Assembly (NCBI RefSeq): GCF_014204495.1
Contig: NZ_JACHLN010000003.1
Location: 496,001-560,000, forward strand
DNA length: 64,000 bases
Origin: Sphingomonas kyeonggiensis
GTDB taxonomy: Bacteria; Pseudomonadota; Alphaproteobacteria; Sphingomonadales; Sphingomonadaceae
Reading direction: 5' to 3'
In this document: positions 8,785 to 17,308 of the stretch, one piece after another
Layout: each line of letters opens with the position of its first letter
Position numbering within the stretch: the stretch's first letter is position 1
Translations under genes and position numbers: made by a program
The notes under the pieces: generated by a model
Told to the model about the DNA's origin: nothing
The model's input: only the letters and a program-made list of their open reading frames with translations
The model's database searches: none

Positions 8785-10110
8785 ATGAGCGGTGACCCCG
8801 TCCCCACCCTTACCGCCGAGCGGGATGCCCGCGCGCTGCACAGCGACGGCCATGCCATTCATCCCGGCGAGATCGCGATCGGCGTGATCATCGGCCGCAC
8901 GTCCGAGTTCTTCGATTTCTTCGTCTATGCCATCGCCTCGGTGCTGGTCTTCCCGAAGCTGATCTTCCCGTTCCTCGATCCGCTGCAGGGCACGCTCTGG
9001 TCGTTCGCGATCTTCGCGCTCGCCTTCATCACCCGCCCGGTCGGCACGCTGATCTTCACCGCCGTCGACCGCGCCTATGGCCGCGGCGCCAAGCTGACGA
9101 TCGCGCTGTTCCTGCTCGGTGGCTCGACCGCCTCGATCGCCTTCCTGCCCGGCTATGCCGAGGTCGGCCTCGCCGCGCCGCTCCTCCTCGCGCTGTTCCG
9201 CATGGGCCAGGGCGTGGCGCTGGGCGGCACCTGGGACGGCCTTGCCTCGCTGCTCGCGATCAACGCGCCGAGCGACAAGCGCGGCTGGTATGCGATGATC
9301 CCGCAGCTCGGCGCGCCGCTCGGCCTGTTCGTGGCCAGCCTGCTCTTCGCCTTCTTCATCGCCGCCCTGCCCGCCGAGGACTTCCTGGCCTGGGGCTGGC
9401 GCTATCCCTTCTTCGTCGCCTTCGCGATCAACGTGGTGGCGCTGTTCGCCCGCCTGCGTATCGTGGTGACGCCGGAATATGCCCGCCTGTTCGAAGACCG
9501 CGAGCTCGAGCCCGCGCCGATCTCCGAGACGGTCAGCGCCGACTGGCGGATCATCGTGATGGGCGCCTTCGCCCCGCTCGCCAGCTTCGCGATGTTCCAC
9601 ATGGTCACCGTGTTCCCGCTCTCCTGGGTGTTCCTCTACACCGAGAACAGCCCGGTCGACTTCCTGGTGATCGAAGCAGTCGCCGCGATCGTCGGCACCA
9701 TCGCGATCGTCATCTCGGGCAGCCTGGCCGACCGCGTCGGCCGCCGTACCCTGCTCGGCAGCTCGGCCGTCGCGATCGCGGTGTTCAGCGGCTTCGCCCC
9801 GCAGCTCCTGTCCTCGGGTGAAGCCGGCGAGATCGTATTCATGCTGTTCGGCTTCGCGCTGCTCGGCATCTCGTTCGGCCAGTCGTCGGGCGCGCTCTCG
9901 TCGATGTTCACCAAGTCGCACCGCTATACGGGCTCGTCGCTCACCTCGGACCTCGCCTGGCTGTTCGGCGCCGCTTTCGCGCCGCTGATCGCGCTCTGGC
10001 TTGGCGCCCAGTTCGGCCTGCTCGCCGCCGGTGCCTATCTCCTCTCGGGCGCGATCGGCACCCTGGTGGCGCTCTGGTTCAACCGCGAGCTCGCCAAGAA
10101 CATCGACTGA
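8785..10110 (+). CDS. MFS transporter, metabolite:H+ symporter type
   Basis: 441-aa inner-membrane permease with 12 predicted helices. Sequence flavour is the MHS group (ShiA/ProP/KgtP-like): the N-terminus before helix 1 reads IAIGVIIGRTSEFFDFFVYAIASVLVF, and the loop 2-3 motif sits near AFITRPVGTLIF. ATG at 8785 is preferred over GTG at 8761 because AGGAAAG lies 10 bases upstream. Substrate unknown; relatives carry organic acids or osmolytes. A strong terminator follows directly. Confidence 0.85.
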   Translation: MSGDPVPTLTAERDARALHSDGHAIHPGEIAIGVIIGRTSEFFDFFVYAIASVLVFPKLIFPFLDPLQGTLWSFAIFALAFITRPVGTLIFTAVDRAYGRGAKLTIALFLLGGSTASIAFLPGYAEVGLAAPLLLALFRMGQGVALGGTWDGLASLLAINAPSDKRGWYAMIPQLGAPLGLFVASLLFAFFIAALPAEDFLAWGWRYPFFVAFAINVVALFARLRIVVTPEYARLFEDRELEPAPISETVSADWRIIVMGAFAPLASFAMFHMVTVFPLSWVFLYTENSPVDFLVIEAVAAIVGTIAIVISGSLADRVGRRTLLGSSAVAIAVFSGFAPQLLSSGEAGEIVFMLFGFALLGISFGQSSGALSSMFTKSHRYTGSSLTSDLAWLFGAAFAPLIALWLGAQFGLLAAGAYLLSGAIGTLVALWFNRELAKNID

Positions 10111-10129
10111 TCGATCCGGTCAGCGGACA

Positions 10130-10172
10130 AAAAAGGAGCCGGCAACCCCAGGGGTCGCCGGCTCTTTTTTGT
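10130..10172. terminator. Rho-independent terminator, usable on both strands
   Basis: A GAGCCGGC / GCCGGCTC stem (10136-10143 with 10157-10164) is flanked by a run of A on the left and six T on the right. It can end the MFS transcript and also the leftward DUF3617 transcript. Confidence 0.92.
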
Positions 10173-10210
10173 GTCGCATCCCCGGAAGGGGAGGATCGGC
10201 AAGCCTCAGC

Positions 10211-10675
10211 TCACCCTTCGCCCTTCCCGCAATCGGCCGATACGAACGTGCCCGTCTCGCGGTTCTTCATCGTCATCATCTCGCCATTGTGCTCGAAGGT
10301 CATCACGGCATCGACGGTGAAGCTCGTCGCAGTGTAGCTGCCGCTGTACACGATCCTGCCCTTGGACGGGCCCGTTGCCTCAAGATCCACCGTGCCACCC
10401 GAGGCGCGGTTGCGCACGATCTTCCAGCCAGGCTGCAGGTCCTTGACCGCGATATACTGGCCCGCGGCGATGATCTCATTGGTGATGCAGCGCTCTTCCT
10501 CGCCCCCGCCGTCGCCGGTCTGGACGATCTTGTAGAGCCCCGAACGCAGCGAGCCCGTCGCCCCCTGCCCCCGCTGCTCCGCGCCGGTGGCGGTATTGGC
10601 GACGCCCTGCCCGCCACAAGCACCCAGCAGCCAGGGCAGCACCAGCGCGACCCGAAGGAAACCCGTCTTCAGCAC
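10211..10675 (-). CDS. DUF3617-like lipoprotein
   Basis: 154-aa exported protein. A signal sequence ends in LPWLLGACGG (lipobox LGAC), then a mostly beta domain starts with SLRSGLYKIVQTG and contains two later Cys (ERCITNE and ADCGKGEG), the layout of DUF3617 proteins, whose function is unknown. The start is GTG at 10675, overlapping the stop of the upstream gene (GTGCTGA). With its partner it forms a minus-strand pair divergent from the EF-hand/TonB-receptor pair. The family call is from pattern, not a search. Confidence 0.65.
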   Translation of the reverse strand: MLKTGFLRVALVLPWLLGACGGQGVANTATGAEQRGQGATGSLRSGLYKIVQTGDGGGEEERCITNEIIAAGQYIAVKDLQPGWKIVRNRASGGTVDLEATGPSKGRIVYSGSYTATSFTVDAVMTFEHNGEMMTMKNRETGTFVSADCGKGEG

Positions 10676-10998
10676 TGCGGGGTCTCCACCGCGTCGGACG
10701 AACCGCTCGGCTGGCTGGCCGCAACGTCGATCGCCGTGCTGGCCGCCGCATTGGCGATATAGGAATTGCCGCCCACCTTGCCGGCCAGGCCGCCGACCAG
10801 GCCCGAATTGCGGGCGGCGCGCAGCAGCCCGCCAAGACCAAGGCCCCTCTTCTTTTTCTTCGGCTTGCACTCGGGCACCGCCGGCGCGGCTTCGGCCGGA
10901 GCGGCCTGCTGGGTCTGGGGCACGTCCTGGATACCGGCCTGGGCCGGCACCGCGAGCAGCATCGCCACGCAGGACGCGGCCGCGATCATCTTCCTCAT
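10669..10998 (-). CDS. Small exported protein, unknown function
   Basis: 109 aa. A clear signal peptide (MRKMIAAASCVAMLLAVPAQA) is followed by a Pro/Ala-rich stretch, a basic cluster CKPKKKKRG and a Gly-rich hydrophobic segment (LGLGGLLRAARNSGLVGGLAG) that could lie on or in a membrane. One Cys lies near residue 44 and a second is the last residue. A GGAGA site 7 bases before the ATG supports the start. It overlaps the downstream lipoprotein gene by 7 bases, so the two are probably made together. I do not recognise the family. Confidence 0.72.
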   Translation of the reverse strand: MRKMIAAASCVAMLLAVPAQAGIQDVPQTQQAAPAEAAPAVPECKPKKKKRGLGLGGLLRAARNSGLVGGLAGKVGGNSYIANAAASTAIDVAASQPSGSSDAVETPQC

Positions 10999-11385
10999 CA
11001 CATCGTCTCCTTGAACAGGGCGGACGTGCGAGGAGCCACCAGGGGAGACGGAGGACACGCAGGGCCGCGCCAGGCAGAGGTGCGCGCCACCGCCCCCGCG
11101 CGGAACGATTCTGCGACCGGCATCCGCTTGGACGCGACCAAGCCGCGATATGGCCGCGACGGGAGCAGGCCGGGTGCGGCGCGGGGCGGCCTTGCTGCCG
11201 ATCAGCAGGCCGCTGGCGAGGCTGCTGGTCGCCGATGCCTTCCGCTCACCAGGTGCCGCGAAACTGATCCGTTCAGCTTCCAGGAACTGACGCAGCGCCA
11301 GTTTCTCCGCGTTGCAACAAATCGAAATTCCCGCGTGCACCGGGCGGCCGAAAGCGGTTGCGAGACGGTTTGCACGGGGGACGTG
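10999..11385. promoter_or_regulatory. 387-base divergent intergenic region
   Basis: No gene was supported here. It separates the lipoprotein pair (leftward) from the EF-hand/TonB-receptor pair (rightward) and should hold both promoters. An imperfect inverted repeat AACTGACGC-A-GCGCCAGTT (one mismatch) lies at 11285-11303, about 80 bases before the EF-hand start, and is a candidate operator or hairpin. Confidence 0.5.
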
Positions 11386-12147
11386 ATGCAAGGATCTAAA
11401 CAAGGCGTGGTGCGCACCCTCCTATTGGGTGCGGCGCTGGCCGTGGCGGCGCCGGCCTATGCCCAGATGGGCCCCGGCGGCGGCGGTGGCGGCTTTCCCG
11501 GCGGCGGCGGGCCGGGCGGACCCGGCGGCCGTGGCGGCCCTCCCGGCGGTGGTCCGGGTGGCGGGCGTCCCAAAATGATGAAGCCGGTCAAGCGCGAGAA
11601 GCTCGACAAGGTCGTCACCGAAATGTTCAGGACCGCCGACAAGAATGGCGACGGGCTGCTCACCTTCGAAGAGCTCAAGACCGTGATCGAGGCGCGGCGC
11701 GACGCGCGGATCAAGGCGCGGTTCGAGCGGATCGACACCGATCATAACGGATCGCTGAGCGCCGCCGAGTTCTTCGCCTGGCAGCACGACATGGGCTCGG
11801 TCGCCTCGGCCGAGCATCAGCCGGTCGCCGAGATTGGCGGGCCGGTCTCCGAGAGCATCATGCCGGACCTGGACGAGGATGACATGGCGCTGCGCCGGCT
11901 GGTCGAGCCGCTCAACGCAATGGTGATCGTCAACGCCAACACCAATTACGACAATGGCGTCTCGCTCGACGAACTTCTCGCCTATGAGCGCAAGAAGTTC
12001 GACGCGGCCGATGCCGATCATGACGGCGCGCTGACGATGGAGGAGCTGCGCAGCCTCGAGCCGCGCGACCGTGACGGACCGGGCGGTCCGGGTGGACCCG
12101 GCGGTTTTGGCGGCCCGATGGGCCGTCCGCCGCGCGGAGAAGAATGA
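11386..12147 (+). CDS. Secreted four-EF-hand protein with Gly-rich ends
   Basis: 253-aa exported protein, probably periplasmic or surface-exposed. The signal peptide ends at AAPAYAQ (residue 27), then ~35 residues of almost pure Gly/Pro. Four EF-hand loops follow: DKNGDGLLTFEE (85-96), DTDHNGSLSAAE (117-128), NTNYDNGVSLDE (185-196, Asn at positions 1, 3 and 6) and DADHDGALTMEE (209-220). The C-terminus returns to a Gly/Pro/Phe repeat (GGPGGPGGFGG). Calcium binding is expected from the loops; none has Pro at loop position 2 as in lanmodulin. ATG at 11386 is used; GTG at 11383 is possible. The next gene, a TonB receptor, starts 7 bases after the stop. Confidence 0.88.
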   Translation: MQGSKQGVVRTLLLGAALAVAAPAYAQMGPGGGGGGFPGGGGPGGPGGRGGPPGGGPGGGRPKMMKPVKREKLDKVVTEMFRTADKNGDGLLTFEELKTVIEARRDARIKARFERIDTDHNGSLSAAEFFAWQHDMGSVASAEHQPVAEIGGPVSESIMPDLDEDDMALRRLVEPLNAMVIVNANTNYDNGVSLDELLAYERKKFDAADADHDGALTMEELRSLEPRDRDGPGGPGGPGGFGGPMGRPPRGEE

Positions 12148-12154
12148 GCCCGTC

Positions 12155-14761
12155 ATGACGCAGACCAGGATGAAGCTGCTCGCGGGCGCGGCGCTGGCCG
12201 TGCTCGCCCCGGCGGCGCACGCCCAGACCCAGGCACCGCCCAGGCAGGACAACCCCGCTCCCAAGCAGGGCGAGGACGACATCGTCGTCACCGGCAAGGC
12301 CCCGCCGGGATCGGTGATCGGCGACATTCCGCCGGAGAACCGGCTCGGCCAGGCCGATATCGCCGCCTATGGCGTGGGCACGGTGAGCGAGTTGCTCGAC
12401 GCGATCGCCGAGCAGACTGCGAGCGCGCAGGGCCGCGACGACGAGGGCCCAGTGGTGCTGGTCAACGGCAAGCGTATCTCGGGCGTCAACGAAGTCTCGG
12501 ATCTGCCGACGGAATCGATCGTCCGCGTCGATATCCTGCCCGAGGAAGTCGCGCTCAAATATGGCTATGACGCACAGCGCAAGGTGGTGAACATCATCCT
12601 GCGCCGCCGCTTCGAAGGGCGCGTCGCCAACCTGGCCGGCGGGCTCGCGACCGAGAGCCAGGGCGAGAATGGGAGCGGCGACTTCACCTATACCCGCATC
12701 CGCGACAATGACCGGGTCAACATCGCCGGGCGGGCCAAATCGACCGCCTCGCTGCTGGAGAGCGAGCGCGACCTGGTGCCGGCGGCCATAGCGGCCAACG
12801 GCGCCGACGACCGGGAGTATCGCACGCTCAAGCCGGCGACGCGGAGCTATGGGCTCAACGCCAATGTTGCGCATCAGCTGGGCACAAAGACCAACCTGTC
12901 GGTGAACCTGCGCGGGGATTACAGCACCAGCGACGGGCTGAACGGCCTGCCGCTTGGCACCTCGAACTTCCTCTCGGACGATCCCCTGCGCCAGGACAGC
13001 CGAACCACGACCGTGGGTGGCGGGGTGACGCTCAACCACGACCTCAACAAGCGCTGGCGGCTGTCGGCGGTGGCGAGCTACAGCCATGCCGACACGCGGC
13101 GCGATACCGACCGCGCTGATGCCGGCCTGATCGGCACCGACCGGGCCAGCTCGCTGACCGACAGCGGCAATGCCAGCCTGCTGGTCAACGGCAAGCTGCT
13201 CGCGCTGCCCGCCGGCGATGCGGCTATCAGCCTGAGATTGGGTGGCGATTTCAGTACGCTCAGCACCCGCAGCACGTTGGGCTGGGCGGCGACATCGGGC
13301 GACAGCAGCAGGACCAATGGCGGCGGGCAGATCAGCCTGGACCTGCCGCTGGCCAGCCGCGCCAAGGGCGTGCTGCCGTTCCTCGGCAAGCTGACCGCCA
13401 ATCTCAACGGCGGGGTCACGCAGGTCTCCGATTACGGCACGCTCGGTACCTTCGGCTATGGGCTGAACTGGACCCCGGTCACAGGGTTGAGCCTGATCGC
13501 GGCGGTGAACGAGGACCGCGTGGCCCCCACCCTCGCCCAGCGCGGCGACGCGGTGGTGATCACCGACAATGTCCGCGCCTATGACTATGCCACCGGCCAG
13601 ACGGTGACGGTCAGCCGGATCTCGGGCGGCAACCCGCTGCTCAAGGCCGATGACCGCCACGTGGTCAAGCTGGGACTGACCGCCAAGCCCTGGACCAAGC
13701 TCAATCTGACCTTCACCGCCAACTACAACAACAGCCGTACCGAGAATGCTATCCTCAGCATCGCCGACGGCTCGGCGGCGCTGGAAGAGGCATTTCCCGA
13801 GCATTTCGAACGGGATGCCGCCGGCCAGCTGACCAGTATCGACACCCGCGCAGTCAACATCGCCCGCGAAGATCGCGAGCAGCTGCGCTGGGGCATCAAC
13901 TTCACCCAGGTGCTGCGCGCACCCAAGCGACCGACGCCTCCTCCGGGCTTCCGGCCGCCATGGATGCGCGACCGGCCCGAGGGCGGACGGCCGAACGGGG
14001 AAACCCGCTACGACCGTCCGCCCGAGGGCACCGATCCCGAGCATCGCGATGGCCCGCCGCCCGGCGAGGACGGCGACATCGTGGTCAATGGCCGCGAACT
14101 GCGCGACCCCAGCGGGCCCGGCCGGCCGGGCGGGTTCGACGGGCCGCCGGACGGATTCGGTCCGCCCCCGGGAGGTCCGCCGCCCGAAGGCTTCGGACCG
14201 CCTCCCCCGGGCGGACCGGGCGGGTTCGGGCCGCCACCGCCGGGCGGTTTCCGCGGTGGGCCGGGAGGGCCTGGCGGCGGAGGCAGCGACAATGGCGCAC
14301 GGCTGCAATTCTCGCTCTACCACAGCGTGATCCTGAAGGATGAAATCGTGCTGCGCGAGGGACTTGCGCCGATCGACCTGATGGACGGCGGGACGCTGGG
14401 CGGCACCCCGCGGGCGCGGCACAATGTGCAACTCAACACCGGTGTGATCGACAATGGCGTGGGCGTGCGCCTGTCGGGGAGCTGGAAGAGCGCGGCCGAG
14501 GTGACCGGCACGTCACCGGCCGGGGATTTGCGCTTCGGGGCGCTGGCGACTTTCGAGCTTCGGGTCTTCGCCAACCTGGCCAACCGCTTCCGCGGCAAGG
14601 ACTGGGCGCGCGGGACAAGGGTGAGCCTGTCGATCGCCAACCTGCTGAACACGCGACAGAAAGTGACCGACGCCAGCGGGGCAACCCCGCTTGCGTATCA
14701 GGGGGCCTATCTCGATCCCGAAGGGCGGACACTGCTGCTTTCGGTGCGGCGGATTTTCTAG
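12155..14761 (+). CDS. TonB-dependent receptor with Pro/Gly-rich insert
   Basis: 868-aa outer-membrane receptor. Signal peptide (MTQTRMKLLAGAALAVLAPA...), then EDDIVVTGK at ~40-48, a plug with VVLVNGKRISGVNEVSDLP and ILRRRFEGR, and a barrel ending in LLLSVRRIF (terminal aromatic). Residues ~589-711 are an insert made mainly of Pro, Gly, Phe, Asp and Glu, with an internal EDGDIVVNGREL at ~637-648 resembling the N-terminal motif. The insert composition mirrors the low-complexity ends of the neighbouring EF-hand protein. Together they look like one operon for a surface uptake or binding function. The ligand is unknown. Confidence 0.88.
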   Translation: MTQTRMKLLAGAALAVLAPAAHAQTQAPPRQDNPAPKQGEDDIVVTGKAPPGSVIGDIPPENRLGQADIAAYGVGTVSELLDAIAEQTASAQGRDDEGPVVLVNGKRISGVNEVSDLPTESIVRVDILPEEVALKYGYDAQRKVVNIILRRRFEGRVANLAGGLATESQGENGSGDFTYTRIRDNDRVNIAGRAKSTASLLESERDLVPAAIAANGADDREYRTLKPATRSYGLNANVAHQLGTKTNLSVNLRGDYSTSDGLNGLPLGTSNFLSDDPLRQDSRTTTVGGGVTLNHDLNKRWRLSAVASYSHADTRRDTDRADAGLIGTDRASSLTDSGNASLLVNGKLLALPAGDAAISLRLGGDFSTLSTRSTLGWAATSGDSSRTNGGGQISLDLPLASRAKGVLPFLGKLTANLNGGVTQVSDYGTLGTFGYGLNWTPVTGLSLIAAVNEDRVAPTLAQRGDAVVITDNVRAYDYATGQTVTVSRISGGNPLLKADDRHVVKLGLTAKPWTKLNLTFTANYNNSRTENAILSIADGSAALEEAFPEHFERDAAGQLTSIDTRAVNIAREDREQLRWGINFTQVLRAPKRPTPPPGFRPPWMRDRPEGGRPNGETRYDRPPEGTDPEHRDGPPPGEDGDIVVNGRELRDPSGPGRPGGFDGPPDGFGPPPGGPPPEGFGPPPPGGPGGFGPPPPGGFRGGPGGPGGGGSDNGARLQFSLYHSVILKDEIVLREGLAPIDLMDGGTLGGTPRARHNVQLNTGVIDNGVGVRLSGSWKSAAEVTGTSPAGDLRFGALATFELRVFANLANRFRGKDWARGTRVSLSIANLLNTRQKVTDASGATPLAYQGAYLDPEGRTLLLSVRRIF

Positions 14762-14765
14762 CCTT

Positions 14766-14815
14766 GCGTCACCCCGGGCTTGCCCCGGGACCCCGGCTCA
14801 AGGCCGGGGTGACGC
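14766..14815. repeat. Palindromic hairpin after TonB-receptor gene
   Basis: GCGTCACCCCGG (14766-14777) pairs perfectly with CCGGGGTGACGC (14804-14815) around further GC-rich inverted pieces. It starts 4 bases after the receptor stop and may protect or end that transcript. Confidence 0.7.
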
Positions 14816-14901
14816 GCTAGTTGGGGCACGCCCTCTCCCATCCCCTTCCATTCCCCGAAGTGACCAAAGGTTGCGCGGGTCGGCCTTTCCCGGTCACAAC
14901 A

Positions 14902-14917
14902 TTCACTCATGAGTGAA
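14902..14917. promoter_or_regulatory. Perfect 16-base palindrome, candidate operator
   Basis: TTCACTCATGAGTGAA lies 88 bases before the ATG of the next TonB receptor. Its TCAC...GTGA half-sites recur, with a different spacing, between the MFS and tetR genes of the same cluster (22048-22059), so a TetR-type operator is a reasonable inference. Confidence 0.55.
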
Positions 14918-15005
14918 TTAGTGTTGCAAGCCCATCGGCTTTGCGGCATCTTTCCCGCCATCGCGACGAAGATCGCGTCTGGAGATGGATGTGGGAGGGA
15001 CCCGA

Positions 15006-17243
15006 ATGAACTATCGCCCGTTGCTGGCCGGCGCGTCCGCGCTTGCCCTGACCTGGAGCGGCACCGCCGCGGCGCAGACCACCAGCCCCGAGACACAGGC
15101 CAGGCCGGTTGCGGCTGCATCCGCTTCGGACGCGGAAGAGGACGAGATCGTCGTCACCGCGCAGCGCCGCAACGAGAATCTGATGACCACCGCGGTCTCT
15201 GCCTCGGTGCTTTCGGGCAGCCAGCTGGACAACAAGGGCGTCGCCAATGTCGACGCGCTGCAGTTCGCGATGCCCTCGATCGTCGTCAATAATTTCGGCC
15301 AGGGCAATGACTTCAACGTACGCGGCATCGGCAAGGCCGAGCACAACACCCAGACCACGACCGGCGTGATCACGTACCGGGACGGGGTTCCGAGCTTCCC
15401 CGGCTATGTGCAGGGCGAGCCGTATTTCGACGTTGCCAACATCCAGGTCCTGAGGGGACCGCAGGGCACGATCGTCGGCCAGAACGCCACCGGCGGCGCG
15501 GTGTTCGTCAACACCAATGATCCGATCATCGGCGGCGGCACGCACGGCTATTTCAACGTCCATTACGGCAACTACAACGACGCCGGCTTCCAGGGCGCGG
15601 TGAACCTGCCGGTGAGCGACACCTTTGCCGCCCGGGTGGCGCTGTTCACCCAGCGCCGCGACAGCTTCTACAACATCACCGGCGCCGGCGGCGCACCCTA
15701 TCCCTATGAAAAGGGCAAGGTGGGGCTGATGGCCGGACGGATCAGCCTGCTCTGGAAACCGAGCGACAATTTCTCGATCCTGTCGAAGACCGATTTCGAC
15801 TGGCTCGACTTCGGCGCCTATCCCGCCTCGCCCTTCGCCAATTATTTCAAGACGCTGCCGGGCACGAGCACGCCCAACCCGAACCACCGCGACCTGTTCG
15901 ACGTGCAGTACAATGCGCCCCAGGCGGCGCGCGACAATTTCGTCCGCTCGATCCTGAAGGCCGAATATGAGTTCGCCGGCGGCACCAAGTTCCGCTCGGT
16001 CTCGAGCTACCAATGGGCCAACACGATGTACAAGGCGGACCTGGACGGCACCGCCACCGGCAACAGCTATTTCTACGACAGCGTCGACGAACAGCAGGTC
16101 ACTCAGGAGTTCAACCTGATCTCGGCCGACAACCAGCGCTTCACCTGGCTGCTCGGCGCGTTCGGCGTGTGGAACGACTACCACTTCAAGCGGCCGTACC
16201 AGTTCATCATCGACGTGGCCTATCCGCTCGACCTGCCGGCGGCGACGTACAAGCTGCAGGGCAACAACATGACGCGCTCGCTCGCGGCGTTCGGCCAGAT
16301 CGGCTTCAACATCACCCCGAGCCTGAAGATCGAGGCGGGCGGCCGCTATACCGAGAGCCGATCGATCAACGATGTCGACGTGCGGCAATACGGCACCCCG
16401 ATCATCGCCGACCAGGAAACCAGCTCGAAGAACTTCTCGTACAAGGTCACGCTGGGCTGGAAGGCGAGCAAGGACCAGTATCTCTATGGCTTCGTCGCCA
16501 CCGGTTTCCGCCCGGGCGGGCTGAACGTGCCGGTGGGCCTGGGCCTGCCCGCGCCGTTCAAGCCCGAGGAAGTGACCTCGTACGAAGCGGGCTGGAAGGG
16601 CAATTGGGCCGGCGGCAAGCTGCGCACGACGATCACCGGCTTCTACAACGACTACAAGAACTTCCAGGTCATCATCGGCTATCCGACCTTCCCGACCTTC
16701 GGGATCGAGCTGAACGTGCCCGACAAGACCAAGATCTACGGGTTCGAGGCCGAGGCCGAGTTCCGCAGCGGCGGGCTGACGCTCGATGCCGGCATCAACG
16801 TTCTGCACAGCGAGCTGGGCACCTTCTTCGCGACCGACCCGCGCGGCGCAAGCACCGTGGCCTGCAACCCGAACACCGGGCCGGCCAGCGCCAGCTGCAT
16901 CGCGCTGAAAGGCCGCCGCCAGACCTATGCGCCCAACCTGACCTTCAACCTGGGCGCGCAATATGAGCTGGAACTGAAGAGCGGGGACAAGATCACCCCG
17001 CGGGTGAATTTCGGCCATGTCGGCGACCAGTGGGCGACGTTGTTCGAGAACCCGGCGCGCGGCGATCACCTGGAGGCGCGCAACATCCTGAACGCGCAGC
17101 TCGCCTTCCAGCACAAGACCTGGACGGTGACCTTGTACGGCACCAACCTGACCGACCAGCATTACCCGGCAGCGCTGAACTCGGGCCTCTACTTCGCGGG
17201 CCCGCCCCGCCAGTACGGCATCAAGCTGCTGAAGACGTTCTGA
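15006..17243 (+). CDS. TonB-dependent receptor, FecA/FyuA-like outline
   Basis: 745-aa outer-membrane receptor heading a catabolic cluster. The signal peptide ends near GTAAAQ; EDEIVVTAQRRNENLM follows, then a plug with VRGIGKAEHN and IQVLRGPQGTIVGQNATGGAVFV (the classic plug end), and a 22-strand-type barrel closing with YGIKLLKTF. ATG at 15006 is preferred over 14985 because GGGAGGGA lies just before it. The gene is followed by a hairpin and then the acyl-CoA ligase. With the esterase, MFS and SDR nearby, an ester or fatty/aromatic acid substrate is inferred rather than a siderophore. Confidence 0.9.
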   Translation: MNYRPLLAGASALALTWSGTAAAQTTSPETQARPVAAASASDAEEDEIVVTAQRRNENLMTTAVSASVLSGSQLDNKGVANVDALQFAMPSIVVNNFGQGNDFNVRGIGKAEHNTQTTTGVITYRDGVPSFPGYVQGEPYFDVANIQVLRGPQGTIVGQNATGGAVFVNTNDPIIGGGTHGYFNVHYGNYNDAGFQGAVNLPVSDTFAARVALFTQRRDSFYNITGAGGAPYPYEKGKVGLMAGRISLLWKPSDNFSILSKTDFDWLDFGAYPASPFANYFKTLPGTSTPNPNHRDLFDVQYNAPQAARDNFVRSILKAEYEFAGGTKFRSVSSYQWANTMYKADLDGTATGNSYFYDSVDEQQVTQEFNLISADNQRFTWLLGAFGVWNDYHFKRPYQFIIDVAYPLDLPAATYKLQGNNMTRSLAAFGQIGFNITPSLKIEAGGRYTESRSINDVDVRQYGTPIIADQETSSKNFSYKVTLGWKASKDQYLYGFVATGFRPGGLNVPVGLGLPAPFKPEEVTSYEAGWKGNWAGGKLRTTITGFYNDYKNFQVIIGYPTFPTFGIELNVPDKTKIYGFEAEAEFRSGGLTLDAGINVLHSELGTFFATDPRGASTVACNPNTGPASASCIALKGRRQTYAPNLTFNLGAQYELELKSGDKITPRVNFGHVGDQWATLFENPARGDHLEARNILNAQLAFQHKTWTVTLYGTNLTDQHYPAALNSGLYFAGPPRQYGIKLLKTF

Positions 17244-17253
17244 TTTCCTGCCT

Positions 17254-17290
17254 GGCCGCCGGCGCTCCCTCTCCGGCGGCCTTTCCTTTC
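17254..17290 (+). terminator. Terminator or attenuator between TonB receptor and ligase
   Basis: GGCCGCCGG (17254-17262) pairs with CCGGCGGCC (17273-17281), followed by TTTCCTTTC. It sits only ~19 bases before the ligase start, so it may lower ligase expression relative to the receptor rather than fully stop transcription. Confidence 0.7.
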
Positions 17291-17308
17291 TCAAAGCGCC
17301 AAGGTTTC

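Noticed and set aside
11386..12147. EF-hand protein as a lanmodulin
   Set aside because: None of the four loops has Pro at loop position 2, a lanmodulin hallmark, and the overall length and Gly-rich ends differ.
13919..14287. Pro/Gly-rich stretch of the TonB receptor as a frameshift artefact
   Set aside because: The frame is continuous on both sides with receptor sequence and the codons follow a regular repeat, so it reads as a real insert.
14907..17294. 795-codon minus-strand frame over the TonB receptor
   Set aside because: Antisense shadow of the receptor at 15006-17243, which has all family motifs.
17030..17308. N-terminal extension of the acyl-CoA ligase frame
   Set aside because: It is an out-of-frame reading of the end of the TonB receptor and its terminator; ATG 17309 gives a normal ligase.
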